Assembly (NCBI GenBank): GCA_965220665.1
Contig: CBDCQQ010000005.1
Location: 1,054,001 to 1,118,000 of the forward strand
Reading direction: 5' to 3'
Source: JAJDZL01 sp965220665
GTDB taxonomy: Bacteria > Pseudomonadota > Gammaproteobacteria > Arenicellales > JAJDZL01
Length of the DNA: 64,000 nucleotides
The notes below the pieces were generated by a model that worked only from the letters and a program-made list of their open reading frames with translations, had not been told where the DNA came from and made no database searches. Shown here piece after piece: positions 16,845 through 25,514 of this stretch. Position numbers and translations under genes: made by a program. Position 1 is the first letter of the stretch; each line of letters begins with the position of its first letter.

Positions 16845-17294
16845 ATGCGTCGTATACCTGTCAGTTCCCAAGCTTTGGTTACCGTGGGTTTGGTAAGCGC
16901 TCTGACGGCGGTTTGCATATTTGTGCTGATTGGCGGTGCCAAGAGCGAAAAAGAAAGATCGGCATTCGTAGGCTCGAATCTGAAAGAGCGTGAACAGGTC
17001 TTGAAAAATGTAAAAATTACCAGAACTGTACCAGATATGCAAGTAAATTATAGGATTGAAACGATAAGGCTTACGCAGTATCCAGAACAGAAAATTGGCG
17101 AACTGGTTTCCCCAGTTTTTACTGAGACGCGTGCAGACGGTACTCAGCTCGTCGTCACAGCCCAAACTGGCGTAATTGATGGTAATGAGGAATCAATTGA
17201 ACTCAAAGGCGATGTTGAAATAATCGAGAGGCAGATGTCAGAGAACACTGAAACAACGAGAGTGAAAACCAGTAAATTCATAGTCAATTATTAA
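16845..17294 (+). CDS. lptC: LPS export protein LptC, short form
   Basis: Bitopic protein that relays LPS from LptBFG to LptA. One N-terminal membrane helix (LVTVGLVSALTAVCIFVLIGG) is followed by a periplasmic beta-jellyroll domain (ETIRLTQYP, VVTAQTGVID, IELKGDVEI). 149 residues is about 40 fewer than usual: the protein stops at TSKFIVNY, where family members normally run on through the last strands. No downstream frame supplies the missing part. It is upstream of lptA in the conserved order. Confidence 0.85.
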   Translation: MRRIPVSSQALVTVGLVSALTAVCIFVLIGGAKSEKERSAFVGSNLKEREQVLKNVKITRTVPDMQVNYRIETIRLTQYPEQKIGELVSPVFTETRADGTQLVVTAQTGVIDGNEESIELKGDVEIIERQMSENTETTRVKTSKFIVNY

Positions 17295-17332
17295 TCTCAA
17301 AATTCGATTCAATAGCATAAGGTAGTCAAAGG

Positions 17333-17833
17333 ATGAAAAGGAACTCGCACTTGTTAATTTCGTTTATTTTGGGTTTACTTCTATCGTGCTCTGCTGCGGT
17401 CGCACAGGAAAATAGGTTGACAGTGCAGTCGGATACCATCAGATACCATGCCAATAATGGCAATAGTGTTTTTGAAGGAAATGTAGTCGTAAATCGTGGC
17501 CGTCTCAATCTCTGGGCTGACAGAGTTGAGCTCTTTCAGAATCAGCAAGACAGCGACTACATTGTCGCCGATGGTTCACCTGTTCGATATATTGAACGAT
17601 CTGAGGATGGAGACATTGTTACCCAGGGCAAGTCGAAGCAATCCATTTATCGGTACGATGAAGATGAGATTCAACTCACGGGAAATGTTGAATTTGAGAG
17701 CGATGGGAATATTCTGCGTGCTCACCAAGTGATTTACAACACGGAATCTCGCGAAGTACATGCATCTTCCAACGGTGGTTCAGAATCAAGCGGAGACAGG
17801 CAGAGAACGACAGTAATCATTGATGACAACTGA
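17333..17833 (+). CDS. lptA: LPS transport periplasmic protein LptA
   Basis: Builds the periplasmic bridge for LPS. A signal peptide ends near residue 24 (AAVAQ), followed by the OstA-like repeats SDTIRYHANNGNSVFEGNVVV and DEIQLTGNVEFESDGN. 166 residues. Its 3' end overlaps lptB by 11 bases, so translation is probably coupled. Confidence 0.94.
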   Translation: MKRNSHLLISFILGLLLSCSAAVAQENRLTVQSDTIRYHANNGNSVFEGNVVVNRGRLNLWADRVELFQNQQDSDYIVADGSPVRYIERSEDGDIVTQGKSKQSIYRYDEDEIQLTGNVEFESDGNILRAHQVIYNTESREVHASSNGGSESSGDRQRTTVIIDDN

Positions 17834-18587
17834 TTCCAGAAACGATCCAACACATTCACAAAATTTTCGGCTTGAAATTGTTAATGCAAGCAAAACATTT
17901 GCTTCGAAACCAATAGTCAAAGACGTCAGTTTTCACGTTGATACCGGTGAAATTGTCGGGTTGCTTGGACCAAATGGTGCGGGAAAGACAACCTGTTTCA
18001 ATATGCTCATTGGACTGGAGCGTTGTGACGTCGGCAGAGTATTGATCAACCGTCGGGATGTGACGGCTTTGCCAATTTACGACCGAGCCAAACTCGGCAT
18101 CGGCTACCTTCCCCAAGAATCTTCAATTTTTAGAAGGCTGAGCGTTGAAGATAACATCAAGGCAGTACTGCAGACCAACAGGGAAATGAATGTTGCTGAC
18201 CAAAAAAGTTTTCTTCAGCACATTCTCAATATTTTTCAAATTAACGATATCCGATACCAAATGGGTACAACACTGTCCGGCGGTGAGAGACGCCGTGTCG
18301 AGATTGCACGGGCAATCGCATTGCAGCCTCGCTTCATGCTGCTTGATGAACCATTTGCCGGTGTTGATCCAATTGCTGTTGACGATGTCATCTCACAGGT
18401 AAAATCGCTTTCTGAGTGGAATGTCGGTGTTTTGATCACTGACCACAATGTTCGAGAAACGTTGCGAGTCTGTAATCGAGCATACATCTTGAATCAGGGA
18501 CAGGTACTTGCCTCTGGTAGTTCCCATGAAGTCATGCACAATCCGGATGTCAGAAAAAAATTTCTGGGACAACGGTTTCGTTTCTGA
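17823..18587 (+). CDS. lptB: LPS export ABC ATPase LptB
   Basis: Cytoplasmic ATPase that powers LPS extraction with LptF and LptG, which are not in this window. Walker A GPNGAGKTT, signature LSGGERRRVEIARA, Walker B LLDEPFAGVDP and the H-loop ITDHNVRET are intact. ATG 17823 is chosen over the TTG just before it. About 254 residues. Confidence 0.96.
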   Translation: MTTDSRNDPTHSQNFRLEIVNASKTFASKPIVKDVSFHVDTGEIVGLLGPNGAGKTTCFNMLIGLERCDVGRVLINRRDVTALPIYDRAKLGIGYLPQESSIFRRLSVEDNIKAVLQTNREMNVADQKSFLQHILNIFQINDIRYQMGTTLSGGERRRVEIARAIALQPRFMLLDEPFAGVDPIAVDDVISQVKSLSEWNVGVLITDHNVRETLRVCNRAYILNQGQVLASGSSHEVMHNPDVRKKFLGQRFRF

Positions 18588-18603
18588 TTTTTGGTCAGTT
18601 CAG

Positions 18604-18647
18604 GTATGAATTCGCAGCCTGTATAGGGGATGTTGTAGAATTCATAC
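18604..18647. repeat. 10-bp inverted repeat between lptB and rpoN
   Basis: GTATGAATTC (18604-18613) and GAATTCATAC (18638-18647) form a perfect 10-bp inverted repeat around 24 bases. It sits in the only sizeable gap of the lptA-ptsI run, so it could be an operator for rpoN or a processing hairpin. Confidence 0.5.
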
Positions 18648-18711
18648 TATATGGTCAAGGGTTCAAATCACGCGAATTTCTGTTTGCGATATTGGTTAAT
18701 TTGATACCCGC

Positions 18712-20088
18712 ATGAGACAGCAGACAGAAATTAGACAGCGTCAGAAACAGGAGTTCAATGCACGTTTCGGTGTAGCTGTTCAAATTCTGCAAATGCCGGT
18801 GTCTGAGCTGGCCGAAGAAATCAGGGCGACGCTTGACTCCAACCCCCTGCTCGAAGAATACGACACATCAGATTCTCAAAGTACCGAATTCAGTGAAGAC
18901 CTGTCAACTGCTGCTTCATCTACATTGAATGCCGATTTCAGTCAGGGGACCGACTACGCTACTCAGATTGCGGAGGTACAAACTGTTCGCAGCCATTTAT
19001 CTCAGCAACTTTGGACGACCGGACTTTCCAAAACTCGCCGTACCATCGCAGAAGCGATAATTGATTCGGTCGACGAAAGAGGCTATCTCACCGAATCAGT
19101 CAATGAAATTCAGCAGATTGTCGCACTGAGTACGATCGTAACTCAACAAGAGGTAACGGAAGTACTGCATATCGTTCAGCAGTTTGGTCCCCCAGGTATT
19201 GCAGCACGCGACCTGACCGAATGTCTTTTGCTTCAGCTGGAGATTTCATCAGCGCCAGCGGGTACCATTGCCAACGCCAGACGCATTCTGCTTGAGTGCT
19301 CTTCAGAACTGTCAGAACGCAGATTGGATCAGATTGGTATCAGTCTCGGAATCAACTTCAGTGCCGTCGACGCGGCAATTACTCTGATTCAGTCGCTCAA
19401 TCCATATCCAGGTAATCAATTCGGCACTGCAGCCGAGGTCGTTGTGCCAGATGTTATCACCCGCAAGGTCGGAAGTAAGTGGCAGGTTGAACTGAACTCT
19501 CAGGTATTGCCGAAACTGAGGATATCGAGTTATTACCGCAACATGATCGATCGTCTCGAAAATGACGAAGGCCGAACTTATCTGAGAAAGAATCTTTCCA
19601 ACGCGAACACATTTTTGGATAATGTAAATCGACGGCACGAAACGGTTCTCAGCGTGGCGAGAGAGATAGTCAAGCATCAGCATGCATTTTTGGATATTGG
19701 TGAGGCCGGTATGCAGCCCTTGAAAATAAGCGAAATTGCACAGTCGCTGAATCTGCATGATTCGACCGTCAGCCGTGCCTGTGCGCGTAAATATATAATG
19801 ACGCCTAGAGGCACCTACGAATTGAAGCGATTGTTTTCAGTGCGAATTCCAAATCGATTTGGAAATGATGAATCAGCACAGGCGATCAAGCACCGGATTG
19901 CCGGCCTCGTCGAACAAGAAGATAATAACTCCCCCCTCAGCGATCAGCAGATAAACGAACAGTTGCTGCGCGGCGGTGCGAGCCTCTCCAGGCGTACCGT
20001 TGCGAAATATCGAGCAGAACTTGGAATTCCGGCTCGCAATATACGCAAGAGAATGAAAATCAATCAACTGAAAGGAGAGGTAGTGTAA
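18712..20088 (+). CDS. rpoN: RNA polymerase sigma-54 factor
   Basis: Alternative sigma factor for enhancer-dependent promoters. The N-terminal activator-interacting region is Gln/Leu-rich (ILQMPVSELAEEI, NPLLEEY). The helix-turn-helix and the C-terminal RpoN box (SRRTVAKYRAELGIP) are present. 458 residues, slightly shorter than E. coli because of a reduced acidic linker. The stop overlaps the hpf start as TAATG. Confidence 0.96.
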   Translation: MRQQTEIRQRQKQEFNARFGVAVQILQMPVSELAEEIRATLDSNPLLEEYDTSDSQSTEFSEDLSTAASSTLNADFSQGTDYATQIAEVQTVRSHLSQQLWTTGLSKTRRTIAEAIIDSVDERGYLTESVNEIQQIVALSTIVTQQEVTEVLHIVQQFGPPGIAARDLTECLLLQLEISSAPAGTIANARRILLECSSELSERRLDQIGISLGINFSAVDAAITLIQSLNPYPGNQFGTAAEVVVPDVITRKVGSKWQVELNSQVLPKLRISSYYRNMIDRLENDEGRTYLRKNLSNANTFLDNVNRRHETVLSVAREIVKHQHAFLDIGEAGMQPLKISEIAQSLNLHDSTVSRACARKYIMTPRGTYELKRLFSVRIPNRFGNDESAQAIKHRIAGLVEQEDNNSPLSDQQINEQLLRGGASLSRRTVAKYRAELGIPARNIRKRMKINQLKGEVV

Positions 20089-20417
20089 TGGAAATATCAA
20101 TTACAGGCCACCATATGACTGTGAGGGACTCAATTCGCAATTATGTGAATAAGCGTCTGAAGAAGGTCGAAAACCACTTCCGCCAGCCTACGAGTGTTGA
20201 TGTAATTCTACGCAAGGAAGGCGGATCTTATCGTCTGGAGGCAACCTTGCACGGCAAAAAAATGTCGATTCATGCGCACTCACATTCCACTGATATATTT
20301 CGTGCGATTGATGCCATGTCAAGCAAGTTGGACAGGCAGGTCCTCAAGCATAAAGAACGATTGACCAATCATGGGAAAAATGGACATGGTGCTGGGATTG
20401 TCAGGTATCGAGGATGA
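20088..20417 (+). CDS. hpf: ribosome hibernation promoting factor, short form
   Basis: Binds the 30S decoding region and promotes 100S ribosome dimers in stationary phase. Starts MEISITGHHMTVRDSIRNYV, with the conserved DVILRKEGG and HAHSHSTDIFRAIDAM segments. 109 residues, the short gammaproteobacterial type. AAGGAGAGG upstream is a strong ribosome-binding site within the end of rpoN. Confidence 0.94.
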   Translation: MEISITGHHMTVRDSIRNYVNKRLKKVENHFRQPTSVDVILRKEGGSYRLEATLHGKKMSIHAHSHSTDIFRAIDAMSSKLDRQVLKHKERLTNHGKNGHGAGIVRYRG

Positions 20418-20935
20418 ACGAAAGTGTAGACCAGTTTTCACAAGCCGGGCGTCCGGAAGCGGATGTCCGGCTGGCTAATGTGTTTTCTTGCGACCGAATC
20501 CGGTTAAACGTCGAGGTCAAAAGCAAGCGACGTCTAATCGAACTCATTGCAAAACTATTTGCAAATTCCAGCGAATATGTGATGAACAAAGATACCGTGT
20601 TTCGATCGCTGCTGGAGCGTGAAAATCTGGGTAGTACCTGTCTGGGCAATGGTGTGATGGTACCACACAGTCGCTTACATGGACTGACTTCTCCGCTTGG
20701 TGCTGTTGTCCAAATAACGACGCCACTGAATGTAGATGCACACGACGAAATGCCCGTTTCTCTTGCTTGTGGACTGCTGGTGCCAGCAGAATGTTCGGAC
20801 CTTCACATTCGAATTCTCGCGCGACTTGCAGAGGGATTTTCCGAACACAACCTTCATCAACGACTAATGGATGCTGAGAACGAATCCGATCTTTTCGAGG
20901 AATTGGTAAAGTTCGATGAACAAAAGCAGCGCTAA
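20414..20935 (+). CDS. ptsN: PTS nitrogen regulatory protein EIIA-Ntr
   Basis: Terminal phosphoacceptor of PTS-Ntr, which regulates potassium and nitrogen processes by protein contact. The phosphorylated His is His85 in VMVPHSRL; LERENLGSTCLGNGV upstream is the EIIA type-2 signature. 173 residues with an N-terminal extension of about 18. Overlaps hpf by four bases. Confidence 0.94.
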   Translation: MNESVDQFSQAGRPEADVRLANVFSCDRIRLNVEVKSKRRLIELIAKLFANSSEYVMNKDTVFRSLLERENLGSTCLGNGVMVPHSRLHGLTSPLGAVVQITTPLNVDAHDEMPVSLACGLLVPAECSDLHIRILARLAEGFSEHNLHQRLMDAENESDLFEELVKFDEQKQR

Positions 20936-20964
20936 TCACCCAACAATCCCGGTGAGATTCAGCA

Positions 20965-21048
20965 GTGAATGTAAACACACCTAATCTAACTCAGGCAAAT
21001 GGCAGGTATCACACATTAAAAACAGTGAAAATAACACCCGACACCTGA
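20965..21048 (+). CDS. possible 27-codon leader ORF before rapZ
   Basis: GTG 20965 opens a 27-codon frame that ends at TGA 21046-21048. This stop overlaps the only plausible rapZ start (CTG 21045) as CTGA. A GGTGAG about ten bases upstream could bind ribosomes. No homology is apparent. Its interest is possible translational coupling; it may also be chance. Confidence 0.3.
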   Translation: MNVNTPNLTQANGRYHTLKTVKITPDT

Positions 21049-21893
21049 GGATTATCAGCGGCCTGTCAGGTTCTGGAAAATCCGTTGCCTTGAGCGCATT
21101 GGAGGACTTCGGCTTCTATTGTGTGGATAATCTACCAATTCCGCAACTGGTTGACTTCGCAAAAAGTGTTTTGGTTTCGGAGAAAAACCCCATTCGGCTG
21201 GCAGCAGTAAGCATTGATTCGCGCAATCGATGGTTTTTAAGTGAGTTAAATGATGCGCTAAATGCAATTGAGCAGCTTGGTTTACATGTTGAGTTTATGT
21301 TTCTCGATGCTGAAGAGGCAGTTTTGGTCAAACGCTATAGTGAGACGCGTCGCATGCACCCACTGATGAGTGATTCGGTGTCTTTGGTGGATGGCATTAA
21401 GTTGGAGCGGCAGCTACTCACTTCTTTGTCAGAACGCGCCAATAGGCATCTGGACACCACCAATCTGACACCTCACGAGCTGCGTTTCCTAGTTCAGGAA
21501 GATGCTGCTGAATTTCACACTGGTCGGGAGGTGTTGCTGCTGAAGTCGTTCGCATACAAGTACGGCGCTCCTCTTGATGCTGACTACGTTTTTGATGTAC
21601 GTTGCCTGCCCAATCCGTATTGGGTGGGAGATTTGAAGCAATACAACGGACTGCAGGAACCGATTCAAGATTACTTTGCCACCAAACCAGAGGTGGAGCA
21701 AATGATTGAGCAAATTGATAATTTTATTTGCGACTGGCTTTCACTCTTTTACGCAAACGGTCGTCGATATCTGATCGTGGCGATCGGCTGTACCGGGGGA
21801 AGACACCGATCTGTATATGTTGTTGAAAAGCTCGAACAGCGGTTTTCTTCCCGGGGCTTCGTCGTTCAGAAGCGACATAACGAGATTTCCTGA
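21045..21893 (+). CDS. rapZ: RNase adapter / P-loop protein RapZ, CTG start
   Basis: RapZ binds GlcN6P and directs small-RNA processing in E. coli; the family has an N-terminal P-loop domain. The P-loop GLSGSGKS and the motif GFYCVDNLP are present. The frame is open back to a stop at 20982, and between there and the P-loop there is no ATG, GTG or TTG. CTG 21045 gives LRIISGLSGSGKS, which matches the family N-terminus and yields 282 residues (E. coli 284). The first TTG (21090) would remove the P-loop. The C-terminal GCTGGRHRSVYV motif is intact. Confidence 0.88.
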   Translation: MRIISGLSGSGKSVALSALEDFGFYCVDNLPIPQLVDFAKSVLVSEKNPIRLAAVSIDSRNRWFLSELNDALNAIEQLGLHVEFMFLDAEEAVLVKRYSETRRMHPLMSDSVSLVDGIKLERQLLTSLSERANRHLDTTNLTPHELRFLVQEDAAEFHTGREVLLLKSFAYKYGAPLDADYVFDVRCLPNPYWVGDLKQYNGLQEPIQDYFATKPEVEQMIEQIDNFICDWLSLFYANGRRYLIVAIGCTGGRHRSVYVVEKLEQRFSSRGFVVQKRHNEIS

Positions 21894-21895
21894 AG

Positions 21896-22165
21896 TTGGT
21901 ATCGGGGCGTCTGACAGTATTAAACAAGCTTGGCCTCCATGCCAGGGCAGCCGCTAAAGTTGTGAAAACTGCATCAATTTTCGAAAGCGATGTTTTTCTC
22001 GGTAATGACGATCGGGAGGTTAATGCGAAGAGCATCATGGGTGTCATGATGTTGGCTGCAACGCAAGGGGTAACTCTTGAGGTGCGTGTCGAAGGCGAGG
22101 ATGAGAAAGATGCCTTTGCCGCAATTGAGAGTATTTTCAACGAACGCTTCGGCGAGGAAGAATAA
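21896..22165 (+). CDS. ptsH: HPr-family phosphocarrier (NPr)
   Basis: Carries phosphate from EI to EIIA-Ntr. The active-site His15 lies in GLHARAA, and Ser46 in AKSIMGVM is at the HPr-kinase-type position. Start is TTG 21896, two bases after the rapZ stop, giving the family length of 89. Placement between rapZ and ptsI and the absence of sugar EII genes suggest NPr function. Confidence 0.92.
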   Translation: MVSGRLTVLNKLGLHARAAAKVVKTASIFESDVFLGNDDREVNAKSIMGVMMLAATQGVTLEVRVEGEDEKDAFAAIESIFNERFGEEE

Positions 22166-23932
22166 GTGTTTAGTTTACAGGGAACTGGGGTTGGTTCCGG
22201 AATTGCAATAGGGCCTGCGTATGTGATCCAGCAATCGGTTACCGCGGCTGCGATGCGACGTGTGGAAGAGGATCAGATTGATCAGGAAATGGTGCGGCTG
22301 GAATCAGCACTGAAGACCACTTCCGAACGGCTCGCGAAAACCAGGGGCGACGTACCGGACAACGCACCGAAAGAAATCGCTGCATTCCTTGATGCCCACA
22401 TAATGATGGTGAACGACCCCACTCTGCGGGACGCGACTGTGGAAATCATTCAGGAACATCGATTCAGCGCCGAATCCGCACTGATCATGCACCGCAATCA
22501 ACTGGCCGAGATATTCGAGAACATGGAAGACGAATACCTGCGTAGCAAGAAAGATGATGTCGACCAGGTGATTCAGCAAATTCTCCAGCAGCTGGTGTTT
22601 TCCGATGACGGTGAAAAGAACGAACTGAGTGACAGCCTGGACGGATGCATTCTCGTGGCACACGATCTGACTCCCGCAGATACCGTTCATTTTATGGGAA
22701 TGAATATGAGTGCCTTTGTTACCAATCTCGGCAGCCCGATTTCACATGTTGCAATTCTCGCGGGAAGTCTCAAAATTCCAGCTGTAGTCGGATTGCACGG
22801 AGCGGTTCGGCACATCGCACACGGGACAAATGTTGCTGTAGATGCCCGCACAGGAAAAGTAATTGTTGAACCTGACAAGGAAACACTCAAAAAACTCTAC
22901 GCCCGGCGTGAAGAGCACGAGCGTCATCAGAGTGAGTTACAGGCGCTAAAAGATTTGGACGCTGTTACCAGGGACGGCGAAAAAGTCACTTTACTTGCCA
23001 ACGTTGAACTTCCTGAAGATATAGAGCACGCTTTGAATAGCGGAGCAGTGGGAGTCGGCTTGTACCGAACCGAATACCTATTTATGAATCGAGTACAGTT
23101 GCCGACGGAAGAAGAACAGTTCGAGGCCTATAAGGAAGTTGTCAAATCTCTGGAACAAGTGACAATTCGCACACTCGATCTTGGTGCGGACAAACAGGTA
23201 GACGGTGGTAGAAAACAGGGCAATGTTGCCATCAATCCAGCCTTGGGATTGCGAGCTGTGCGGTTTTGCTTGAGGTCCGTTGACATCTTCCGCACTCAAC
23301 TGCGGGCAATCTATAGAGCATCTGCATTTGGTGAGGTGCAGTGCTTGATTCCAATGCTGTCTAATCTTGATGAACTCAAGCAGGTGACGGCTCTAATTGA
23401 TGAAGTAAAGCGGGACTTGGACAGTGAAAACGTCGTCTACGATCCGACCGTCAAAATTGGTGGTATGATTGAAGTGCCCGCAGCTGCGATAACCGCAGAT
23501 CAATTTGCTCAATCATTGGACTTTCTTTCTGTCGGGACCAATGATCTGATCCAATACACTTTAGCGATCGACAGGGTTGATGATGATGTCAATTATTTAT
23601 ACGACCCCCTGCATAGCTCGATTTTGCGTCTGATCAAGAATGTTCTGGATGCAGGAAGGGAGTACGGTACACCTGTTTCACTGTGTGGTGAAATGGCGAG
23701 TGACAGTCGGTATACCCGTTTATTGCTTGGAATGGGGCTCAGAATTTTCAGCATGGATCCCGGCGCGATTCCTGAGGTAAAACAAATCATTCGGCAAAGT
23801 GAAGTGTTTAGTACGCTTGATTATGTGGACAAAATCATGGCCTGTCCGGACTCGGCGCGACGATTGGACTGGCTTTCGCATCTGAATGTTGCTGAAGTAC
23901 CAGTTCTCCAAACGGCCCAGGTCCAATCGTAA
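22166..23932 (+). CDS. ptsI: phosphoenolpyruvate-protein phosphotransferase (enzyme I)
   Basis: Transfers phosphate from PEP to the HPr-like protein upstream. The phosphorylated His194 is in GSPISHVAILAG; substrate-domain motifs GLYRTEYLFMNR, RTLDLGADK, VGTNDLIQYTLAIDR and the Cys in LCGEMASD are present. 588 residues with no N-terminal GAF domain, so it is EI-like in architecture although it sits in the PTS-Ntr locus. GTG start with GAGGAAG nearby. A terminator follows. Confidence 0.95.
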   Translation: MFSLQGTGVGSGIAIGPAYVIQQSVTAAAMRRVEEDQIDQEMVRLESALKTTSERLAKTRGDVPDNAPKEIAAFLDAHIMMVNDPTLRDATVEIIQEHRFSAESALIMHRNQLAEIFENMEDEYLRSKKDDVDQVIQQILQQLVFSDDGEKNELSDSLDGCILVAHDLTPADTVHFMGMNMSAFVTNLGSPISHVAILAGSLKIPAVVGLHGAVRHIAHGTNVAVDARTGKVIVEPDKETLKKLYARREEHERHQSELQALKDLDAVTRDGEKVTLLANVELPEDIEHALNSGAVGVGLYRTEYLFMNRVQLPTEEEQFEAYKEVVKSLEQVTIRTLDLGADKQVDGGRKQGNVAINPALGLRAVRFCLRSVDIFRTQLRAIYRASAFGEVQCLIPMLSNLDELKQVTALIDEVKRDLDSENVVYDPTVKIGGMIEVPAAAITADQFAQSLDFLSVGTNDLIQYTLAIDRVDDDVNYLYDPLHSSILRLIKNVLDAGREYGTPVSLCGEMASDSRYTRLLLGMGLRIFSMDPGAIPEVKQIIRQSEVFSTLDYVDKIMACPDSARRLDWLSHLNVAEVPVLQTAQVQS

Positions 23933-23945
23933 AGCTTCATTGATG

Positions 23946-23971
23946 GATGGCAGACTCTGCCATCTCGTTTT
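23946..23971 (+). terminator. intrinsic terminator after ptsI
   Basis: GATGGCAG (23946-23953), 3-base loop, CTGCCATC (23957-23964), then TCGTTTT. It closes the lptC-to-ptsI transcription unit 14 bases after the stop. Confidence 0.75.
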
Positions 23972-24167
23972 AACTCTTGTTTTGTTCACAGCCGTATTTG
24001 TATCGTAATTTCAGCAAACTCCTACCTGTGCTGAACACTATCTGAGCTGAAAGCCGATTAGCGGGCCCGGCCAATCAAAATGGCGGGTTGCCAATTGTGT
24101 TAACATATTGCTGTCTTTACACGGCAGCGAACTCCCCTGCAGCCAACTTTTCACCAGGAATAATTTA

Positions 24168-25514
24168 ATGGCGGTTGCCGAGCACACCGATATCCGCAAA
24201 TCTGTATTGGAGCTCCTTGAGTACGGAGCAACCAGCGAACTGCGCGAGTATCTACATGATGTTCACGGTGCTGACCTCGCTGCAGTGCTGGAAAGCCTGC
24301 CGCCATCCGTCCGCAGTCTTGTCTGGTATGAAGTCTCCGAATCCGACATGGGAGAGATGCTGACCGAGTTCTCGGACCAAGTAGCAGAAAGTCTGATGAG
24401 CGAGATGGAACCACGCACACTGGTGCGGGTTCTACAGATGCTGGACATTGATGAAATTGCGGAAATCATGCCGCAGTGCCCATCCATGGCGGCGGCAGAA
24501 ATTCTGGTTGCACTGGATGAAGAGCGGCGTAAAGGGCTTGATACCGTTTTGTCCTACCAAGAGGACACTGCCGGCCGCCTGATGAATATCGATGCACCTG
24601 TGGTTCGCGAGGGTGTCAAGGTGGCAGTGATTATGCGGTATCTCAGGGTTGTGGGAGAGTTGCCTGAATATACTGACAAAATCTATGTATTGAATCGCCA
24701 GGGTAAGCTCCGCGGTGCAGTCCTGCTACGTAATTTGGTAACGGCCAATCTTGATGCGCAGATTGACGATTGCATCGATGAGGCCCTGTTCCGATTTTCA
24801 CCCGACGATCCGGAAGAACAGGTTGCACAGGTATTCGAGCGTTATGATCTGACGTCGGCGCCTGTTGTTGACTCTGACGGCAGGCTGTTAGGCAGAATCA
24901 CCATCGATGATGTGGTCGATCTGATGAAGGACACAGCCGGTAAAAATCTTCTTGCCCCTGCGGGACTGGATGATGAAGACGATATATTTGCACCTGTACT
25001 TTACACCGCAAGACGCAGGGCACTATGGCTGGGCATCAATCTGATTACTGCAGTCATTGCTTCAATGGTAATTGGAATCTTTGAAGCAACCATTGAAAAA
25101 CTTGTGGCGCTAGCTGTTCTAATGCCGATTATTGCGAGCATGGGAGGAAATGCAGGAACTCAAACTCTGACTACGGTAATTCGCGGATTAGGCGTTGGCA
25201 CCATATCGACTGCCAACGCATTGGACGTACTAAAGAAAGAACTGCTGGTTGGTGGTTTGAACGGGTTAATCTGGGCGACAGTTGTCGCGGTTGTCTCAAT
25301 CGTGTGGTATCAAAACTACCTTCTGGCAACAATCGTCGCGACCGCGATGTTGGTTAACATTGTTGTATCAGCATTATCCGGCGTGCTTTTGCCAGTGATG
25401 CTGGAAAAAGTTGGAATTGATCCGGCACTTGCAGGTGGCGTATCGCTGACGACCATCACAGATGTGGTTGGTTTCTTGGCAATTCTGGGCATAGCGGCAC
25501 TGGTTCTGGTTTAG
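24168..25514 (+). CDS. mgtE: magnesium transporter MgtE
   Basis: Mg2+-gated channel. Order: N-terminal superhelical domain (about 1-135), two CBS domains (around VVREGVKVAVIMRYL and FERYDLTSAPVVDSDGRLLGRITIDDVVDLM), then five membrane helices from residue about 290 with the pore motif MPIIASMGGNAGTQT. Start is ATG 24168 with AGGAAT upstream; the frame extends earlier but without a ribosome-binding site. 448 residues. Its stop overlaps the convergent lnt stop. Confidence 0.95.
   Translation: MAVAEHTDIRKSVLELLEYGATSELREYLHDVHGADLAAVLESLPPSVRSLVWYEVSESDMGEMLTEFSDQVAESLMSEMEPRTLVRVLQMLDIDEIAEIMPQCPSMAAAEILVALDEERRKGLDTVLSYQEDTAGRLMNIDAPVVREGVKVAVIMRYLRVVGELPEYTDKIYVLNRQGKLRGAVLLRNLVTANLDAQIDDCIDEALFRFSPDDPEEQVAQVFERYDLTSAPVVDSDGRLLGRITIDDVVDLMKDTAGKNLLAPAGLDDEDDIFAPVLYTARRRALWLGINLITAVIASMVIGIFEATIEKLVALAVLMPIIASMGGNAGTQTLTTVIRGLGVGTISTANALDVLKKELLVGGLNGLIWATVVAVVSIVWYQNYLLATIVATAMLVNIVVSALSGVLLPVMLEKVGIDPALAGGVSLTTITDVVGFLAILGIAALVLV

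Noticed and set aside
18588..18711. Sigma-54 promoter upstream of rpoN
   Set aside because: No GG-N10-GC core at -24/-12 spacing was found.
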